A stretch of 64,000 bases of DNA, from positions 142,236,139-142,300,138 of the forward strand of contig CM035439.1 of the NCBI GenBank assembly GCA_020310875.1, written 5' to 3'. The first letter of the stretch is position 1. The number at the start of each line of letters is the position of its first letter. The stretch comes from Ceratopteris richardii (Eukaryota > Streptophyta > Polypodiopsida > Polypodiales > Pteridaceae). The notes beneath the pieces are model-generated. The model was given only the letters and a program-made list of their open reading frames with translations. It was not told where the DNA came from and made no database searches. Shown here piece after piece: positions 1-11,060 of this stretch. The position numbers and the translations under genes are program-made.

Positions 1-590
1 CATCTTCACTTCTCTGTCAGGTACCCGATTTTTTGACTCACCTTGTCAGATCCATTTCTCAGTGGTTACTTATCCAAATTCAGGGATTTAAATCTTGTGG
101 GATTCAGCTTACTGTGTAGTATAACCATACAAATTTTTCATAATCATTAGATTCCTACATTTTGAGTTATGTTCATTTTTCTGCTCACTGGTCTCAAACT
201 ATAGCAGCTCATGATAATCGGGATGATGTCATCACTTGTTAAAACTCATTCTCAGTGTGTGGTTTATTATTTTTGATGAGATTACTCTTGAAAGTTAGCT
301 CTTTAAGTTAACTAGACTTCCCCAAGAGGAATTAAGCTAATTGCTGCTGTGCTCAGAGAATTATGCAAAACAGTGGACAGGTGTATGAACCAAAATAGCA
401 AGTTTTTCACCTCTGAGCTAACTCCAACTTATCTATTTTGATTTATCTTTTTGAGAGTGATCTTCCAAGGTACATAGGGTGTCTAATACATACATTGGCA
501 AGCTAAAAGGGCCCACCATATACTCTTGGAGTTCATTTGGCTGGTGTAGATCAAGGATTTTGCAACACCTCTTCATCTTCAAGCACATAC
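1..590. other. Unassigned AT-rich sequence
   Basis: No convincing coding frame, LTR terminus, primer-binding site or repeat was recognised here. Resemblance to the gag region of the gypsy element at 35.7 kb begins only near position 590, so this stretch is either a strongly decayed part of that copy or unrelated flanking DNA. Confidence 0.4.
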
Positions 591-3000
591 CTATCCATCT
601 ATTCACATCTATGAATTTAAAGATCTTGATATCCCAAGCAAAGTGACCTACCTAGATAATACTTCAGAAAGGGTCTTTGTGGTATCCAAGCATGGTAGGC
701 ATGCCTACACTTGGAAGGTTGAATCTATTTTTTCCCAACCATGATTCAATGTATCTTCTGGTCACCAAGGAGCTGGAACATCTCAAGCTCATGGAACTCA
801 GAGAGATTGGAGTAGAGATAGACCCAATGTAAGCTTTGCTAACCCACTGGGAAGAGAAAGAACGAGAATGGAGACAGATAGAATGGAAAATGTGAGACAT
901 AGAGACCTGAGGAATCAAAGAAATGCAGATGAATTCCCTCTGCTACGCCTAGAGAACACACTAGGACCTTGAGGCCTACACAATTGGTTAAGTCCATGAA
1001 GAATTGCTTCGATGGCACAGGAGACCTGTATGACCATGTGGCAGAATTTAGAAAAGTTTTGAGAGCTCAACAAGTTGAAGACATGTTCACTCAATACAAT
1101 GCTTTTGGCCTAACTCTCAAGAACACCACATTGACTTGGTTTCAACCGCTTCACCAAGGTCAGTTTAGAAATATAGATCAACTTCTCGAAGCATTCATCA
1201 CTGAGTTTTCTAAGAGCGATATTAGGCATGACACATTCTCCTTGATATACAGCTTCAAACAAACACCTCAAGAGACAATGAGGCTCACGGGAAGGAGGTT
1301 TAGATAATACATAGAGAGATGCCTTGTTTCATAGTTACCCACCCCTGCCAAACAAATGACCTTATTTCCAGATGGATTGTTAAGTACCAAACTAAGATCG
1401 TATGTGTACTTCAAGGACCCTAGATCTATAGAAGAGTGTGTATGCATGTGCATAGAAATCGGGGATAATCTAGGGGAGGAATTAGAGCTTTTAAAGATCT
1501 ATAAAGATTCAGATAGTTCTACTAGCCTTGCTTCCAAACAATCAACATTGATTGAGGATCTGGCAGAGAAGGTAGCTCAGAAATTAGGAGTCTCTAGCAA
1601 GTAGATTCCTAGATTTGCCCCAGGAAATTGATGCTACACCTGTGGAGGAGACCATATGGCTAATGTGTGCCCTATCATGGCTCAATCCCAAGTGAACCCT
1701 AACAACGAATACATCACCATAGAAAGGAGATATACCAACCACATTGCACAAGATTTTCCATATAATAAACAAGCTATTAGACAAAATTATCCTTGATTAT
1801 ATCCATAGCAAGGAAAATACGAGAATTAGTACCCACAACAGTAGTATGGTAGACCCCAACAACCCTATCAACCACCCCATCAAGGGTAGCAAAGGCCTCA
1901 ACCAGTTCTAGCACAGCAACCCCCTCCTCGAGTCAATGTGATTCCAGTGAAGTATGCAGTTGTCGAAGAAAATTTGAATAGAGCCTTAATGCCACTAACA
2001 CCATTGCTTTCAAAAAGTGACCCAAGTGATCATAGTTTTGACTCTAGTCATATTGATAGCCCACAGGCTTACTACATGCAGTCACCTGAGCATAATGAGT
2101 CATATTATTATGAAGACCCGAACGAACCTAGTTGGAATCTAGAGTATGCAAATGTCATGTACGCAAACCCCAACTCTAGACCTCAACCTAGGTAGATAAG
2201 ACCCCCATTTCCTAGAGGACCATGCTACCGATGTCAAGGAGATCACCTCATTCATGATTGCCCTATGCCTGCACCTGCACAACCCCAATCTATGACAATT
2301 CAAGGTTTTTGTCCAAATTGTGGGAAGGAGCACTTGTTACAAGATTGTCTTAAGAACCCCAAGAATATGCCAAAAATCACTCTTGTCAATGTTATTGGGT
2401 TAGTGGTAGACTCTAGGGGAAGTATGACATCCACTACGCCAATGCAAGTCATCATGAGGGCTCAAGCATTTAAGCAAAACTAAGAATTAAGCCAAGAAAG
2501 AATTATGAGGTTAGTGAGACTGAGAGCCTAGCTAAGAAAAGGTCAAGAGCTTGGAGGGATAGTTGAGAGAGAATGAAAAGGCAATGGGCAAGGAAGATGA
2601 GCGAACTTGAGGAAAGCCTGAGAGGAACAAAATCCAAGATAATTGAACTCACATCTCAAACGCACTCTCACACAACTCCACTACCACCATTCCCATCACC
2701 CTCCAACCCACCACCTTCTAATCCACCTCACACAATCCCACCACCACCTAGAGTAGGATCAGTCTTAGCAAATCCCACTCTTGAGGACATAGGCATGATG
2801 CTTAAAGCATTTCAGGCTAGAATACAAGAAGGGCCAAATGTAATGGATCATAAAAAGTGTTACCCTAGAGATGACCTAGAGCTCGAACGAACTAAACTTT
2901 GTGCTAAGATGGTGGGATGGGCTCAAACCATGTTTGAAGACAGATGCCTCTTTAATTGCTCTAGTTCAGCTAGGACTCAACTGCATTTGATGGACTATTA
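591..3000 (+). pseudogene. gag: Gypsy gag pseudogene (copy 1)
   Basis: The broken frames at 606-960, 969-1307, 1356-1604, 1938-2195, 2265-2483 and 2573-3001 together match element B gag. The capsid-type core is recognisable at 969-1450 (FDGTGD, YDHVAEF, LTWFQPL, then HSFKQTP-like sequence). Three zinc-knuckle remnants lie at 1632-1670, 2223-2261 and 2310-2348, all with CX2CX3HX4C spacing rather than the usual CX2CX4HX4C. A proline-rich stretch is at about 2670-2750. Interruptions include stops at 1305-1307 and 1602-1604 and a frame change near 960. The product would have been the virus-like-particle structural protein; no functional protein can be made now. Confidence 0.8.
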
Positions 3001-3012
3001 GACACACTAGAG

Positions 3013-4518
3013 ATGCTAATTGCAAAATCTGAAAAGGAAACCACCTCTCAAGGTAAGGAGAAGGCTAGTGAAAGAATGAGCATTCCTCCCAAGGATGCTT
3101 ATGTGCCTAGTTCCACTGAACCAAACACCACTTGTTCTATGAATCGATATTCCCAAGAACTTCTAAGAGAAATTCAAAAAGAGAAATGGGCAAAAGAAAG
3201 AGAAAATCCTCCTCCTATTGAACTTGTGGATGACTTACACGACCAATTCCCACAAGACATTCCCTCCATCTATGGAGAACAGGAGGATGTCCCATCAAGT
3301 GAAGGGTTAGATTTCGAGTCTAATTCCTTGTAGGAATTTCCTCATTTCACATGCCCATGGGAAGCAAAGTCCACCTATATGAGGGCACCCATGGTTCTGG
3401 TAAGAAAGGAAAATTCAGTCATACCTAGGAATACAGAGGTAGTGAAAAACACTAAAGTGGAGTGCAATCTCACTTTAGAGGAGCTACTCAAGGTTAAGCC
3501 AGAATTGTGGAAACTCATAGCCAACCAAGTTCCAGAAGTAGCGAGACCTTGTTCCCATGTAGGATCTCATAGAACCGTGCCAGAAATACCTTTGGACAAG
3601 ATAGGAGACATGAGCGAAGGAGAAGAAGGAAACACTTATCTTCCCATTACCCATCACGGTTACAACACCAAGGCAATTTTGGACTCAAGTGCAGGAGTTG
3701 CAATTGCCACCACTTCCCCATGGAAGCGTTGGGGCAAGACATCACTCAGGCCCACGAGAATGAAATTACAAATGGCTGATGGTCACATCGAAAGACCCTT
3801 GGGGCTACTAGAAGGGATAATTATCACTACTTGTGGTGTAGATTTTGAGCATACTTTTGTTATATGTGACTATAGCAAAAATCAGGCCTATGAGATGATT
3901 TTGGGAAGACCATGCCTGAGACAATCACAAGTAGTACAAGATTGGGGAACCAGTTCCTTGTATTTTCAACACTTAGGTGTTACAACCAAAGCCAATCTCA
4001 AGGATTACTCTCATAGAGATGTAACCCCCATATAGTGGGATCCCATTCATAGAGCTACAGATGATACGAAATTAGTGAACTCCATAGGATCAAGATCCTC
4101 ATGGATGCATGAAGACACTCACTTATGGATGTGTAAGGTGGCAGAAGAAGAAGAAGAGAAAAGAGAAAAATCTAGAGATTTAGGTGTGAAGGAAACTCAT
4201 AAATCAATACGAGATCTAGCCTATGCACCTGTAGTTTTCCGTGACGAAGAATTTGAACCTCATGGTTGGGCAAAAAATCTAGTAGAAGTGGATGTAGCCA
4301 TCAATGAAAAAAAATGGACACCCTGCTGTGATGAGGATGGCTATGACATTTTAGTCTTCACAATGGAGCCAATCATGTGTGACTCGGTTATTGAAGAATG
4401 TGAACCTGGCACTGATGTATTTGAGGTAGCAAGTGACTCCGATCTAGAGTCAATTATCGTGGAGCCTCCTTTTGCATCAGATGAGGAATATTTCTACAAA
4501 GTAGAGGCTCACCCTTAG
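3013..4518 (+). pseudogene. Gypsy protease region pseudogene (copy 1)
   Basis: Frames at 3013-3333, 3379-4035 and 4075-4518 match the gag-protease linker and retropepsin of element B. The catalytic motif DSSAGVAIAT near 3690-3720 replaces the expected DSGAG, so the glycine of the D-S/T-G triad is lost. The flap and C-terminal hallmark MILGRPCLRQ is near 3895-3930. A short acidic linker follows, with the sequence HGWAKNLVEVD. In the linker, position 4399 onward reads IEECEPG without a stop. This shows that the TAA at the matching place in element B is a secondary mutation. Confidence 0.75.
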
Positions 4519-4613
4519 AGACACGAAGAAATTACAAATGATGTGAGATTAACAACCGAGATAACCACCGAGAGTGAAGACAAGAAAAGAAAAAAAAAAA
4601 GGAAGCTGCACCA

Positions 4614-5388
4614 GTGGAGGAAGAATCTTTGTTTGAGGTCCCTGAAAATTTCAAGAAGTATGAAGTGGAAGATAGGAGAGTCATGATAAGGATGCCTAAA
4701 CCTGAAGCACAAGCAAGAGAAGCCTATGATAACAAAGAGAAAACTAAGAAAATCATGGTGACCCTAGAAGAAGGGGAAGAAAGATGCACGTACATAGGGC
4801 ATGATTTAACAGAGCTTGAGGAGCAAGGGTTGGTAGATTTCTTACAAGAATATAGAGATGTTTTTGCATGGAGCTACAAGGACCTCAAAGGGTTAGACCC
4901 TAACATATGCTCACATACAATTCCCATGACCTCATATGCCAAACCCTCAGCCATACACATATAACGATAACTATGCTGCCAAAATCAAGGAAGAGATAGA
5001 TCGCTTGGTTGAAGCTAGATTTATCTATGAGATCGAGCACACTGAATGGGTGTCCCCCATCATAGTGGTGCCCAAGAAGAATGGCAAGTTACATGTATGC
5101 ATTAACTTGAAGAAGGATAATGCAGACACTATTAGAGGTAGTTATCCACTTCCTATCATTGAGCATCTATTAGAAAGGGTAGCAGGCAAGGAAGTGTATA
5201 GCTTCCTGGATGGGTGCTTTGGTTACAATCAAGTAGCCATTGCACCAGAAGATCGATATAAGATGGCTTTTACCACAAAGTGGGGCATATTTGCTTTTTG
5301 TGTAATGTCATTTGGTCTAACCAATGCGCGAGCTACCTTTCAGAGGTTGATGTGTCATGTATTCAAAGAGTTCTTGAGGAAGAACTTG
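4614..5388 (+). pseudogene. pol: Gypsy reverse transcriptase fragment (copy 1)
   Basis: Two overlapping frames (4614-4964 and 4936-5388) encode the N-terminal part of RT. Recognisable blocks are the EYRDVFAWSYKDLKG entry region, YEIEHTEWVSPIIVVPKKNGK, and the first catalytic block FLDGCFGYNQVAIAPED. A frame change near 4945 breaks the polyprotein. RT homology ends at KEFLRKNL near 5388, and the sequence beyond is unrelated. The YVDD box, RNase H and integrase are missing, so this is a 3'-truncated relic. Confidence 0.8.
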
Positions 5389-5985
5389 CACACAGCATTA
5401 ACGGATTGTAAAAATAGCCATGTTTTTTGGAGAAACGAAAAGCGATGTAGTCGATTTCTTCGCAGTGCTTTTTGGGTGTCAAGTTTTGGTGATCGTAGCT
5501 TTTGTAAGATGCTTTTGGAGGGATCACTAAAACTATATAAAGAGGCCCTTGCCTCATTACGACTTAATCACTTAAGTCTCTCAAGTTCTCAAGGCTAAGG
5601 AGAAGGAAGTGATCAAGATCTTGGAGAAGATCTTTGGAGGCCATCTTGGAGGAGGAGTTCTCACACTCTTGGAGGAGTTGTGGTCTACTTCAGGAGATAT
5701 TTGGAGGAGATTCTACCAGCTTACCATGAACATCCATTGTTGATTTACTGTGAGTAGCAAGTTTATTTCCGTTCTGACTTGCTAGGTCACTCGTTTCTGA
5801 TTTAGATTGATCAAAATCTGGGTTTGCTGTAAAACAATTATAAACTGTTTGTATTCTCCATATTCTCTCACACACACACACTCTTCATACCTCTCAGGCA
5901 CACAATCCCTTGTATTTAGTTCCAATTTCTGCTTGGATACTGAAATTGTTAGTTTCTATTATATTCACACATTGTAATTCATGGC
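5389..5985 (+). other. LTR-like segment of unknown family
   Basis: This block starts at the break in the gypsy RT. It carries a TATA-like TATATAAA at 5534-5541, G/A-rich imperfect direct repeats (GGAGGAG and TTGGAGGA words, 5620-5720) and a CA microsatellite at 5870-5880. The composition resembles LTR promoter DNA. It may be a solo LTR or the 5' part of the copia LTR ending at 6245, but no matching target duplication was found, so its boundaries are uncertain. Confidence 0.35.
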
Positions 5986-6247
5986 AACACCTCGAACATT
6001 GGGGCGTCTGCCTAACCATCGACTTTGCCCTACTTTGCTATAAATAGTGTAGGTGAGCCTCATAGCCTACCATTACACTTGAAATCTCATCTATTCTCTC
6101 TCTATCTCTCACTCATCTATTTTTGAGTCTTAAGGTGTGTATGTTAAGGTTCATCTGTTGGAAGATCCTATAAACCTATGAATTTATTATTATTGGTGCC
6201 CATACCACTTCCAACGTATAGTATTTAGACCTTAGAATACCAACATT

Positions 6248-6259
6248 TGGTATCAGAGC
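6248..6259 (+). promoter_or_regulatory. Primer-binding site, initiator-Met tRNA (copia-2)
   Basis: TGGTATCAGAGC sits 2 bp after the CAACA end of the LTR. It is the standard copia minus-strand primer site, complementary to the 3' end of initiator methionine tRNA. Confidence 0.85.
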
Positions 6260-6284
6260 CTAGTTAACATACACCCTTAACAAG

Positions 6285-7283
6285 ATGAGTGACTATAGAC
6301 TTGAGAATGAAGACAAGCTTGAGGGCATGTCTAATTATCCAATGTGGAGTTTTATGATGATGAATCTATTGGTAACAAAGGACTTATGGAATATTGTCAA
6401 TGGCACTTATCCAAGGCCAAGACAAGTCGGAGAAGATGTTGCTTCATCTTCTAGACCCCCTGTTCCTATTTCTGCTCAACAGGAGGTTAGTGAAGAAGAA
6501 GAAACTCTTTCATCATTAGGATTTCATACTACTACTAGATTACTTCCTATAGAAGGGCAATCCAGATGGGATTCAAGGGATGCTTTAGCACTTTCATATA
6601 TTGCTATGGGAGTTAAGAGGCATATTATACCCCAAATCAGGTCTTGCAAAACCTCTCACCAGGCTTGATTGGAGTTAGAGAATCTCTATCAAAGCAGAAA
6701 CCCTGCTAGGAAAGCTCATCTAAGGAGACAACTAGCCAACACAAGGATGAAAGTTTGTGAATTAGTTCAGACACATCTTTTGAAGCTTAAAGATTTATGA
6801 GATCAGTTACTAAATGTTGGAGTCAACATTGCAGATGAAGAGATGGTAAACACACTTCTAAACTCACTTCCATCTACATACCGTGCTTTTGTTACTTCTT
6901 TATCTCTCTCTACAAGAGATAGAGAAATTTCATTTGAAGAGCTACAGTTCCTATTACTTCAAAATGAAGATCAACAAAAGGGTATGGAAGAGAATGATGA
7001 AGCCATTTTATCATCGTCAAAGAAGGAACAGAAGAGTTTACAATCCAAGAAGGAAAGTAAGTCTTCTAATCCTCATTTTTTTTATTCTACCTCTAATGCT
7101 TCCTCTACACCCAAAGAGAAATCTTTGACTACATCTGATTCAAAGAAAGGAGTATGCCATTACTGTAAGAAGTCAGGTCATTTCATAACAGAATGCAGAG
7201 CAAGGATTTTCAATGAGAAGAAGAAAGCATCAGGAAATAGTGTTGAAGATGATCCAAAACCTAAATCTTCAAAGGCAGATTAA
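6285..7283 (+). pseudogene. gag: Copia gag pseudogene (copia-2)
   Basis: The frame from the ATG at 6285 gives a typical copia gag N-terminus with NYPMWSFMMMNLL and TKDLWNIVNG. It stops at 6668. A second frame, 6843-7283, carries the helical gag core (TLLNSLPSTYRAFVTSL) and a canonical CX2CX4HX4C knuckle, CHYCKKSGHFITEC, near 7150-7190. Stops between 6668 and 6843 separate the two parts. The product would have packaged element RNA in virus-like particles. Confidence 0.8.
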
Positions 7284-7647
7284 TATGCATGTGCCACTAT
7301 TGAAGAGATAGCTTTTGATCAAGCAGCGTTAAATGCAATCTTAGATAATCCTTGTATTTTTTATTCTAGAGCTACTAAGCATATGATAGGTTGCAGAAAG
7401 GTATTTTCTTCCCTTTCTAACTCTTCAGGTAGAAGAGTGACCATTGCAGATGGTCATGATTTGGATGTTGTTGGTGTTGGAGAAGTAAACCTAAAGTCAA
7501 GAGTAGGTGGAAATTTCACAATTTCCAATGTTCTTTATGTTCCAGAAATAAATAAGAATTTGCTCTCAATCTCGACTTTCTTGTCAGATGGTTATAAAGT
7601 AGTTTTTAAGAAAGATTCATGTCAGATCCTCTCACCTGATGAGGAGC
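7284..7647 (+). pseudogene. Copia protease fragment (copia-2)
   Basis: The frame after gag includes KHMIGCRKVFSSL, then VTIADGHDLDVVGVGE and FTISNVLYVPEINKNLLS, the usual copia protease and pre-integrase region. The normal catalytic D-S-G before the KHM block reads Tyr-Ser-Arg, so the active-site aspartate is lost. Coding similarity ends at 7647, where LTR sequence takes over. Confidence 0.7.
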
Positions 7648-7696
7648 ATTGTCTACCACTTCCAACATATGGTATTTAGACCTTAGAATACCAACA
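7648..7696 (+). repeat. 3'-terminal LTR remnant of copia-2
   Basis: About 49 bp ending in ATACCAACA closely repeats the end of the LTR at 6200-6245, with a few substitutions such as CATATGGT against CGTATAGT. It marks the downstream end of a collapsed element. The flank after it begins ACTTC, with no matching 5-bp duplication found on the left. Confidence 0.7.
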
Positions 7697-8395
7697 ACTT
7701 CAACTCTAAGCAATGTCTTGATGGTGGTAATTTTGCCAACTAGTGAGAAAGTTTCTTCATAGTCTATGCCCTGAGTTTGAGCACATCCTTTAGCAACAAA
7801 CCTTAATTTGTACCTGCAAATTGATCCATCTCAATTCCTTTTCAATTTATAGATCCATCTACAGCCTATTACCTTCTTAACGGTTTGCATTGGAACTAAA
7901 TCTCATGTATCCATTTCCTTCAGAGCTTCTATTTCTTCCTTGATGGCTTTCTCCCAATTAGGGATACCTTTTGCTTCTTCATATGTCAAGGGCTCCTCTA
8001 AAATTGAATCTTTGGCCAAATAGATGGTATGTTTGGTTAAAAAAGGTTACAAGCATACCTTTTAGGTTGCCTTCTTTCCCTTGTTGATCTTCTAGGAGTG
8101 TGTTTGGAGAATTTTTTACATTCTTGCATTTTGGCCTTCCCTCTTGATTTCCAAAGCTTGTAGTCTTTCCTTCTTATCTTGTTGATCTTGTAATTCACTT
8201 CTAGAGTGCTCCCCTTGTGCACATGTTTGCTACCTAATTGATGAAAATGTGAATCAAGATTTACCTTGTTTTTATCATCTTCATACCATGGCCTATGCTC
8301 TTGAAATACAACATCCTTGCTTGTTATGAATTGCTTTATGGTTGGATTATAGGCAAGGGGCTTAATGGGGAGGAAAGATGTTTTCTTGGTACTCT
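7697..8395 (-). pseudogene. pol: Minus-strand copia pol fragment
   Basis: Read on the minus strand, 8395-8037 gives the post-integrase block LAYNPTIKQFITSKDVVFQE, followed by a linker with RRSTRERRQPKRYA. Continuing to 7697 gives the start of copia RT: PNWEKAIKEEIEALKE, then RWIYKLKRN and [10 protein letters not shown]. There are at least two stops in the RT part. The fragment has no LTR or primer site and ends exactly where the copia-2 LTR remnant begins, so the two were joined by insertion or deletion. Confidence 0.75.
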
Positions 8396-9330
8396 TCCTA
8401 ACAACATTGGAAGGCTTGGCTGATAAATGGTTTAACCAATTTACTAACAAAATTTTTGCTATTTGGAACCTCATGAGGGATGCCTTTAAATACAATTCAA
8501 GCAAGGTAATACCATGGAAAACATTACTAAAGAATTGGAAAGATTATGATTGAGAGTGGGGGAGACATTTCTTGAATATGTCACCACAAAGCCCTTATGG
8601 CCAAACTCCTAGACCCTCCTAATGACTTTTTTGTCAAAAAGTGGCTTGCTAAGCCACTTCGAGTGTACACCCAATGCAAGATAAATGAATTGGTGCTCCA
8701 TATGACACCCATTGATGAGTTCATTACCATTGCTAGAAGGTTGGAACAAATTCGGCAAAAATATGGAGTCACGTCTTCTAGCCTCCCATACTCCATGGAA
8801 CATGACCCAATATCCCAATTGAGGAAGAAGTTATAGACCTTAAAGAAGAATAAGACCTAGAATGAAGAAGAGAGTGTAGTAGCACAACAATGTGAAATTG
8901 AAGCCTTAAAAATACAAAAAGAAGAGCAAGGCTAGGCACAAGAAATGGCACAAATCTATCAAGAGTTGTAGGAACTTCGTGTAGGAAATGGAATCAAGTG
9001 GGATATGGTGCACAATGTGTAGAAAACAAGGACATGTGGTAAGTGAATGACCCCCTTTATGGAACAAGTTTGGCGATGAAGCCTAGTAGTGCCACTCATA
9101 AGGGTTTCCTACACAAGCATCCTAGGTACAAAGAGGAGCCCAATCGGGGCCTTTGCCACCACCAAATGTAATGGTTGTTGCAACAACTCAAGGTAATACT
9201 CAGAACCCACTTCCTTGGGGCAACTTTGGAAATGGACCCAGAAGGTCAATCATTTCCTTTAGGTGTGGAGAGTGTGGAAATTACCAAAGCAAATGTCCTC
9301 TACCATAGGATTCTCCTCCATGCAGAAATT
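8396..9330 (+). pseudogene. gag: Gypsy-like gag remnant
   Basis: The plus-strand frame near 8400-8550 reads FLTTLEGLADKWFNQF, then WNLMRDAF, the capsid core typical of plant gypsy gag. The frame at 8597-8836 continues with FVKKWLAKPLR and VLHMTPIDEFI. A knuckle near 9008-9050 reads CTMCRKQGHVVSE with the final cysteine codon changed to TGA, and a second cysteine-rich remnant (CGECGNYQSKC) lies near 9260-9300. Many stops are present. It differs from the gag of elements B and C, so it represents another gypsy family. Confidence 0.6.
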
Positions 9331-9961
9331 ACCTAGAAAGAAGAGACCACTACACTAACTTCAATATCTTTAACATCACATTTCTACTAATCTATCCTCT
9401 CCAATTACTTTCAATCGTATTAGAGCTACATCAAGATGGGGGATGGTTTTCCTTCCATGGCTTAGAAGCTTGATAGGAAGAATTATGTTGCTTGGCAAAT
9501 CAGAATGGAAGCTTACTTACAAGGTAGCAATCTTTATGGAATTTTAGCAAGTGATGAAGTTATGCCTACACCAAGATCCAAAGGAGGACCTACACAAGAA
9601 GAGATTGAGAAGCTCACATTATGGTGTGCAAAAGATGCTCAATCCAGGTCTTATATCTTAATTTCTATCTCTAATTTCTTGCTTCCACGCATTAAAAGTT
9701 TCAAAACATCATAAAAAATTTGGGATGCACTTGAGACATTCTTCTCTACTAGCACCAAAGCTAGGAAGAATCGCTTATGGAATGAGTTCAACCAAATGAA
9801 GAAGACACCAAAGCAAACAATCACAAAGTTTGTCACTAAAGTTAAAGAGGCTAAAAATCAATTAGCTTCAATTAGAGAATTTATTGAAGAAGCCATCATG
9901 AGGTAGATCCTAAATGGTATTAGGATTGATAAGCAATGTAAATCATTTACAGTTGCATATG

Positions 9962-9966
9962 ATCTT
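9962..9966. repeat. Target-site duplication, left copy
   Basis: ATCTT directly precedes the TG terminus of the solo LTR and is repeated at 10624-10628 directly after its CA terminus. Confidence 0.9.
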
Positions 9967-10623
9967 TGTTAGTATATGATCAATGTCTACCCCTCATGAT
10001 TGTATGCACATTTTGTAAGGCCCCCTTTATGAGGAGAAGCCAAGCGTGCATTACCCAATTGATGGGAATCCCAACTTGCATGTTGGATGAAGGTCATATT
10101 GGACCATGTAAGGTATTATAAGGAAAGGGAGTTACCAGGGTCCCCAATTGTGGGGTCCGGGGCAACGGTGAGCAGCCCTGGCTGGGGGGTCCAAGGGGGC
10201 CAGCGGACCCCCCTCGCGACGGTAAAGGGAATATTCCATGGAATATTCCCTGTCGGAGTCAAAAATCATTTATATTTGTTAGGTCGGTTCAACCAGTCTA
10301 AGCCGTGTATGGCAATTACACGGGCGGTGGCCGCCCACGCCCTACCGCCCATGTATAGCCGTCCATGGCAGGCCACCCATGATCCTATATATACATGACT
10401 TCTGCACTACCCAAGACACTGAGTTGAGCCAGCATACCTCTACCTTGTATCTCCCTATCTAGAGTTGTCTAGATCACCATTTAAGCTCTACCTTGAGAGC
10501 GCACGGGTGGACAACGCCATCATCTTTGTACTTGCTGCTAGTAGAAAATTGTTGAGATTCTCCTATATCTGTTATCTTCTCTGCTATTGCTCCTGTGTTA
10601 TATTGCGTAACTTTTGTCTTACA
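9967..10623. mobile_element. Solo LTR with perfect 5-bp target duplication
   Basis: A 657-bp unit begins TGTTAG and ends CTTACA. It is flanked by ATCTT on both sides (9962-9966 and 10624-10628) and lies inside a copia gag frame that is restored on its removal. It is much more GC-rich than its surroundings, especially at 10150-10350. A TATATATA box at 10386-10393 suggests plus-strand promoter orientation. No internal domain remains, so it is the product of LTR-LTR recombination. The parent family is not otherwise seen in this window. Confidence 0.9.
10386..10393 (+). promoter_or_regulatory. TATA box of solo LTR
   Basis: TATATATA lies about two thirds of the way into the 657-bp LTR, a usual place for the U3 promoter. 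The assignment is by position and sequence only. Confidence 0.5.
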
Positions 10624-10628
10624 ATCTT
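10624..10628. repeat. Target-site duplication, right copy
   Basis: ATCTT matches the copy at 9962-9966 and proves simple integrase-mediated insertion of the LTR element at this site. Confidence 0.9.
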
Positions 10629-11060
10629 ATCATGGATATCCAGACACCTAGCCTCAACATATTTCTTAGACAACTCTTCAATCAAGAGTCCAAAAACAAC
10701 TCGAAGGAAGGTAACTCCACAAGTTTTCTTTATACAAATAAGAAGGATAAGAAGAATAAAGGAAAGAAGAAGGAGGATGATGATGAAGAAATCTCTCAAG
10801 CCAACTATGTAGGCAAGAGCAAGTGTAAAGGAAAGAAGAAAGGAGAAAAGTAGGACAAAACAAAAGGAAAAGAAAGTTAACCTTGTCCCATCTGTAACAA
10901 GACCAATTACACCACTTAGAATTGTTGGATCAATGGAATAGCACAGAAAGGAGGAGGTAGAGGTGGATTTGGCAACACAAGAGGAAGAGGTGGACAAAAC
11001 TACAACAACAAAAATAGAAACCACAACAAAATGAACTAAACCAACTACTCAAAGGATCAG

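Larger units (their letters stand above)
591..5388 (+). mobile_element. Truncated Ty3/gypsy element, copy 1
   Basis: This is a decayed gag-protease-RT segment in the same order as, and clearly related to, the 33.7-47.1 kb gypsy element B. It starts within gag, without LTR or leader, and stops abruptly inside reverse transcriptase near 5388, just before the YVDD catalytic box would occur. RNase H and integrase are absent. Many frame changes and stops (for example near 960, 1307, 1604, 2195, 2483, 3001 and 3333) show that it is long dead. It is still useful as an outgroup for judging which stops in element B are new. Confidence 0.85.
5986..7696 (+). mobile_element. Collapsed Ty1/copia element (copia-2)
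   Basis: A copia-type LTR ends in CAACA at 6245. It has a TATAAATA box at 6039-6046 and is followed by an initiator-Met primer site at 6248-6259. Gag and the start of protease follow. At about 7648 the coding sequence jumps directly into a 49-bp stretch that nearly repeats the last bases of the 5' LTR (about 6200-6245). Integrase, RT, RNase H and nearly all of the 3' LTR are therefore deleted. The left LTR border was not determined and no target duplication is visible. Confidence 0.7.
9430..11060 (+). pseudogene. gag: Copia gag pseudogene interrupted by a solo LTR
   Basis: Frame 9430-9966 reads DRKNYVAWQIRMEAYLQG, then KIWDALETFFSTSTKARK and NEFNQMKKTPKQTITKF, a clear copia gag core. Removing the solo LTR (9967-10623) plus one copy of the ATCTT duplication rejoins the frame exactly: TVAYDL runs into IMDIQTPSLN. 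The distal part (10624-11060) is lysine-rich. It carries a knuckle near 10887-10926 in which His is replaced by Tyr and a stop lies before the last Cys, then a GRGGFGNTRGRGG tail. Stops at 9713-9715 and 9904-9906 show decay. Confidence 0.75.

Noticed and set aside
5388-6245. One 858-bp copia LTR covering the whole interval
   Set aside because: It would start TG and end CA, but there is no second full copy and no matching target duplication. Two separate TATA-like boxes make a composite equally likely.
10087-10398. A 103-codon frame in GC-rich DNA as a host gene
   Set aside because: It lies wholly inside the solo LTR and has no recognisable domain.
10584-11024. A 146-codon minus-strand frame with many hydrophobic residues as a membrane protein
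   Set aside because: It is the antisense of the Lys-rich copia gag tail and crosses the solo LTR border. The hydrophobicity comes from complementary A/G-rich codons.
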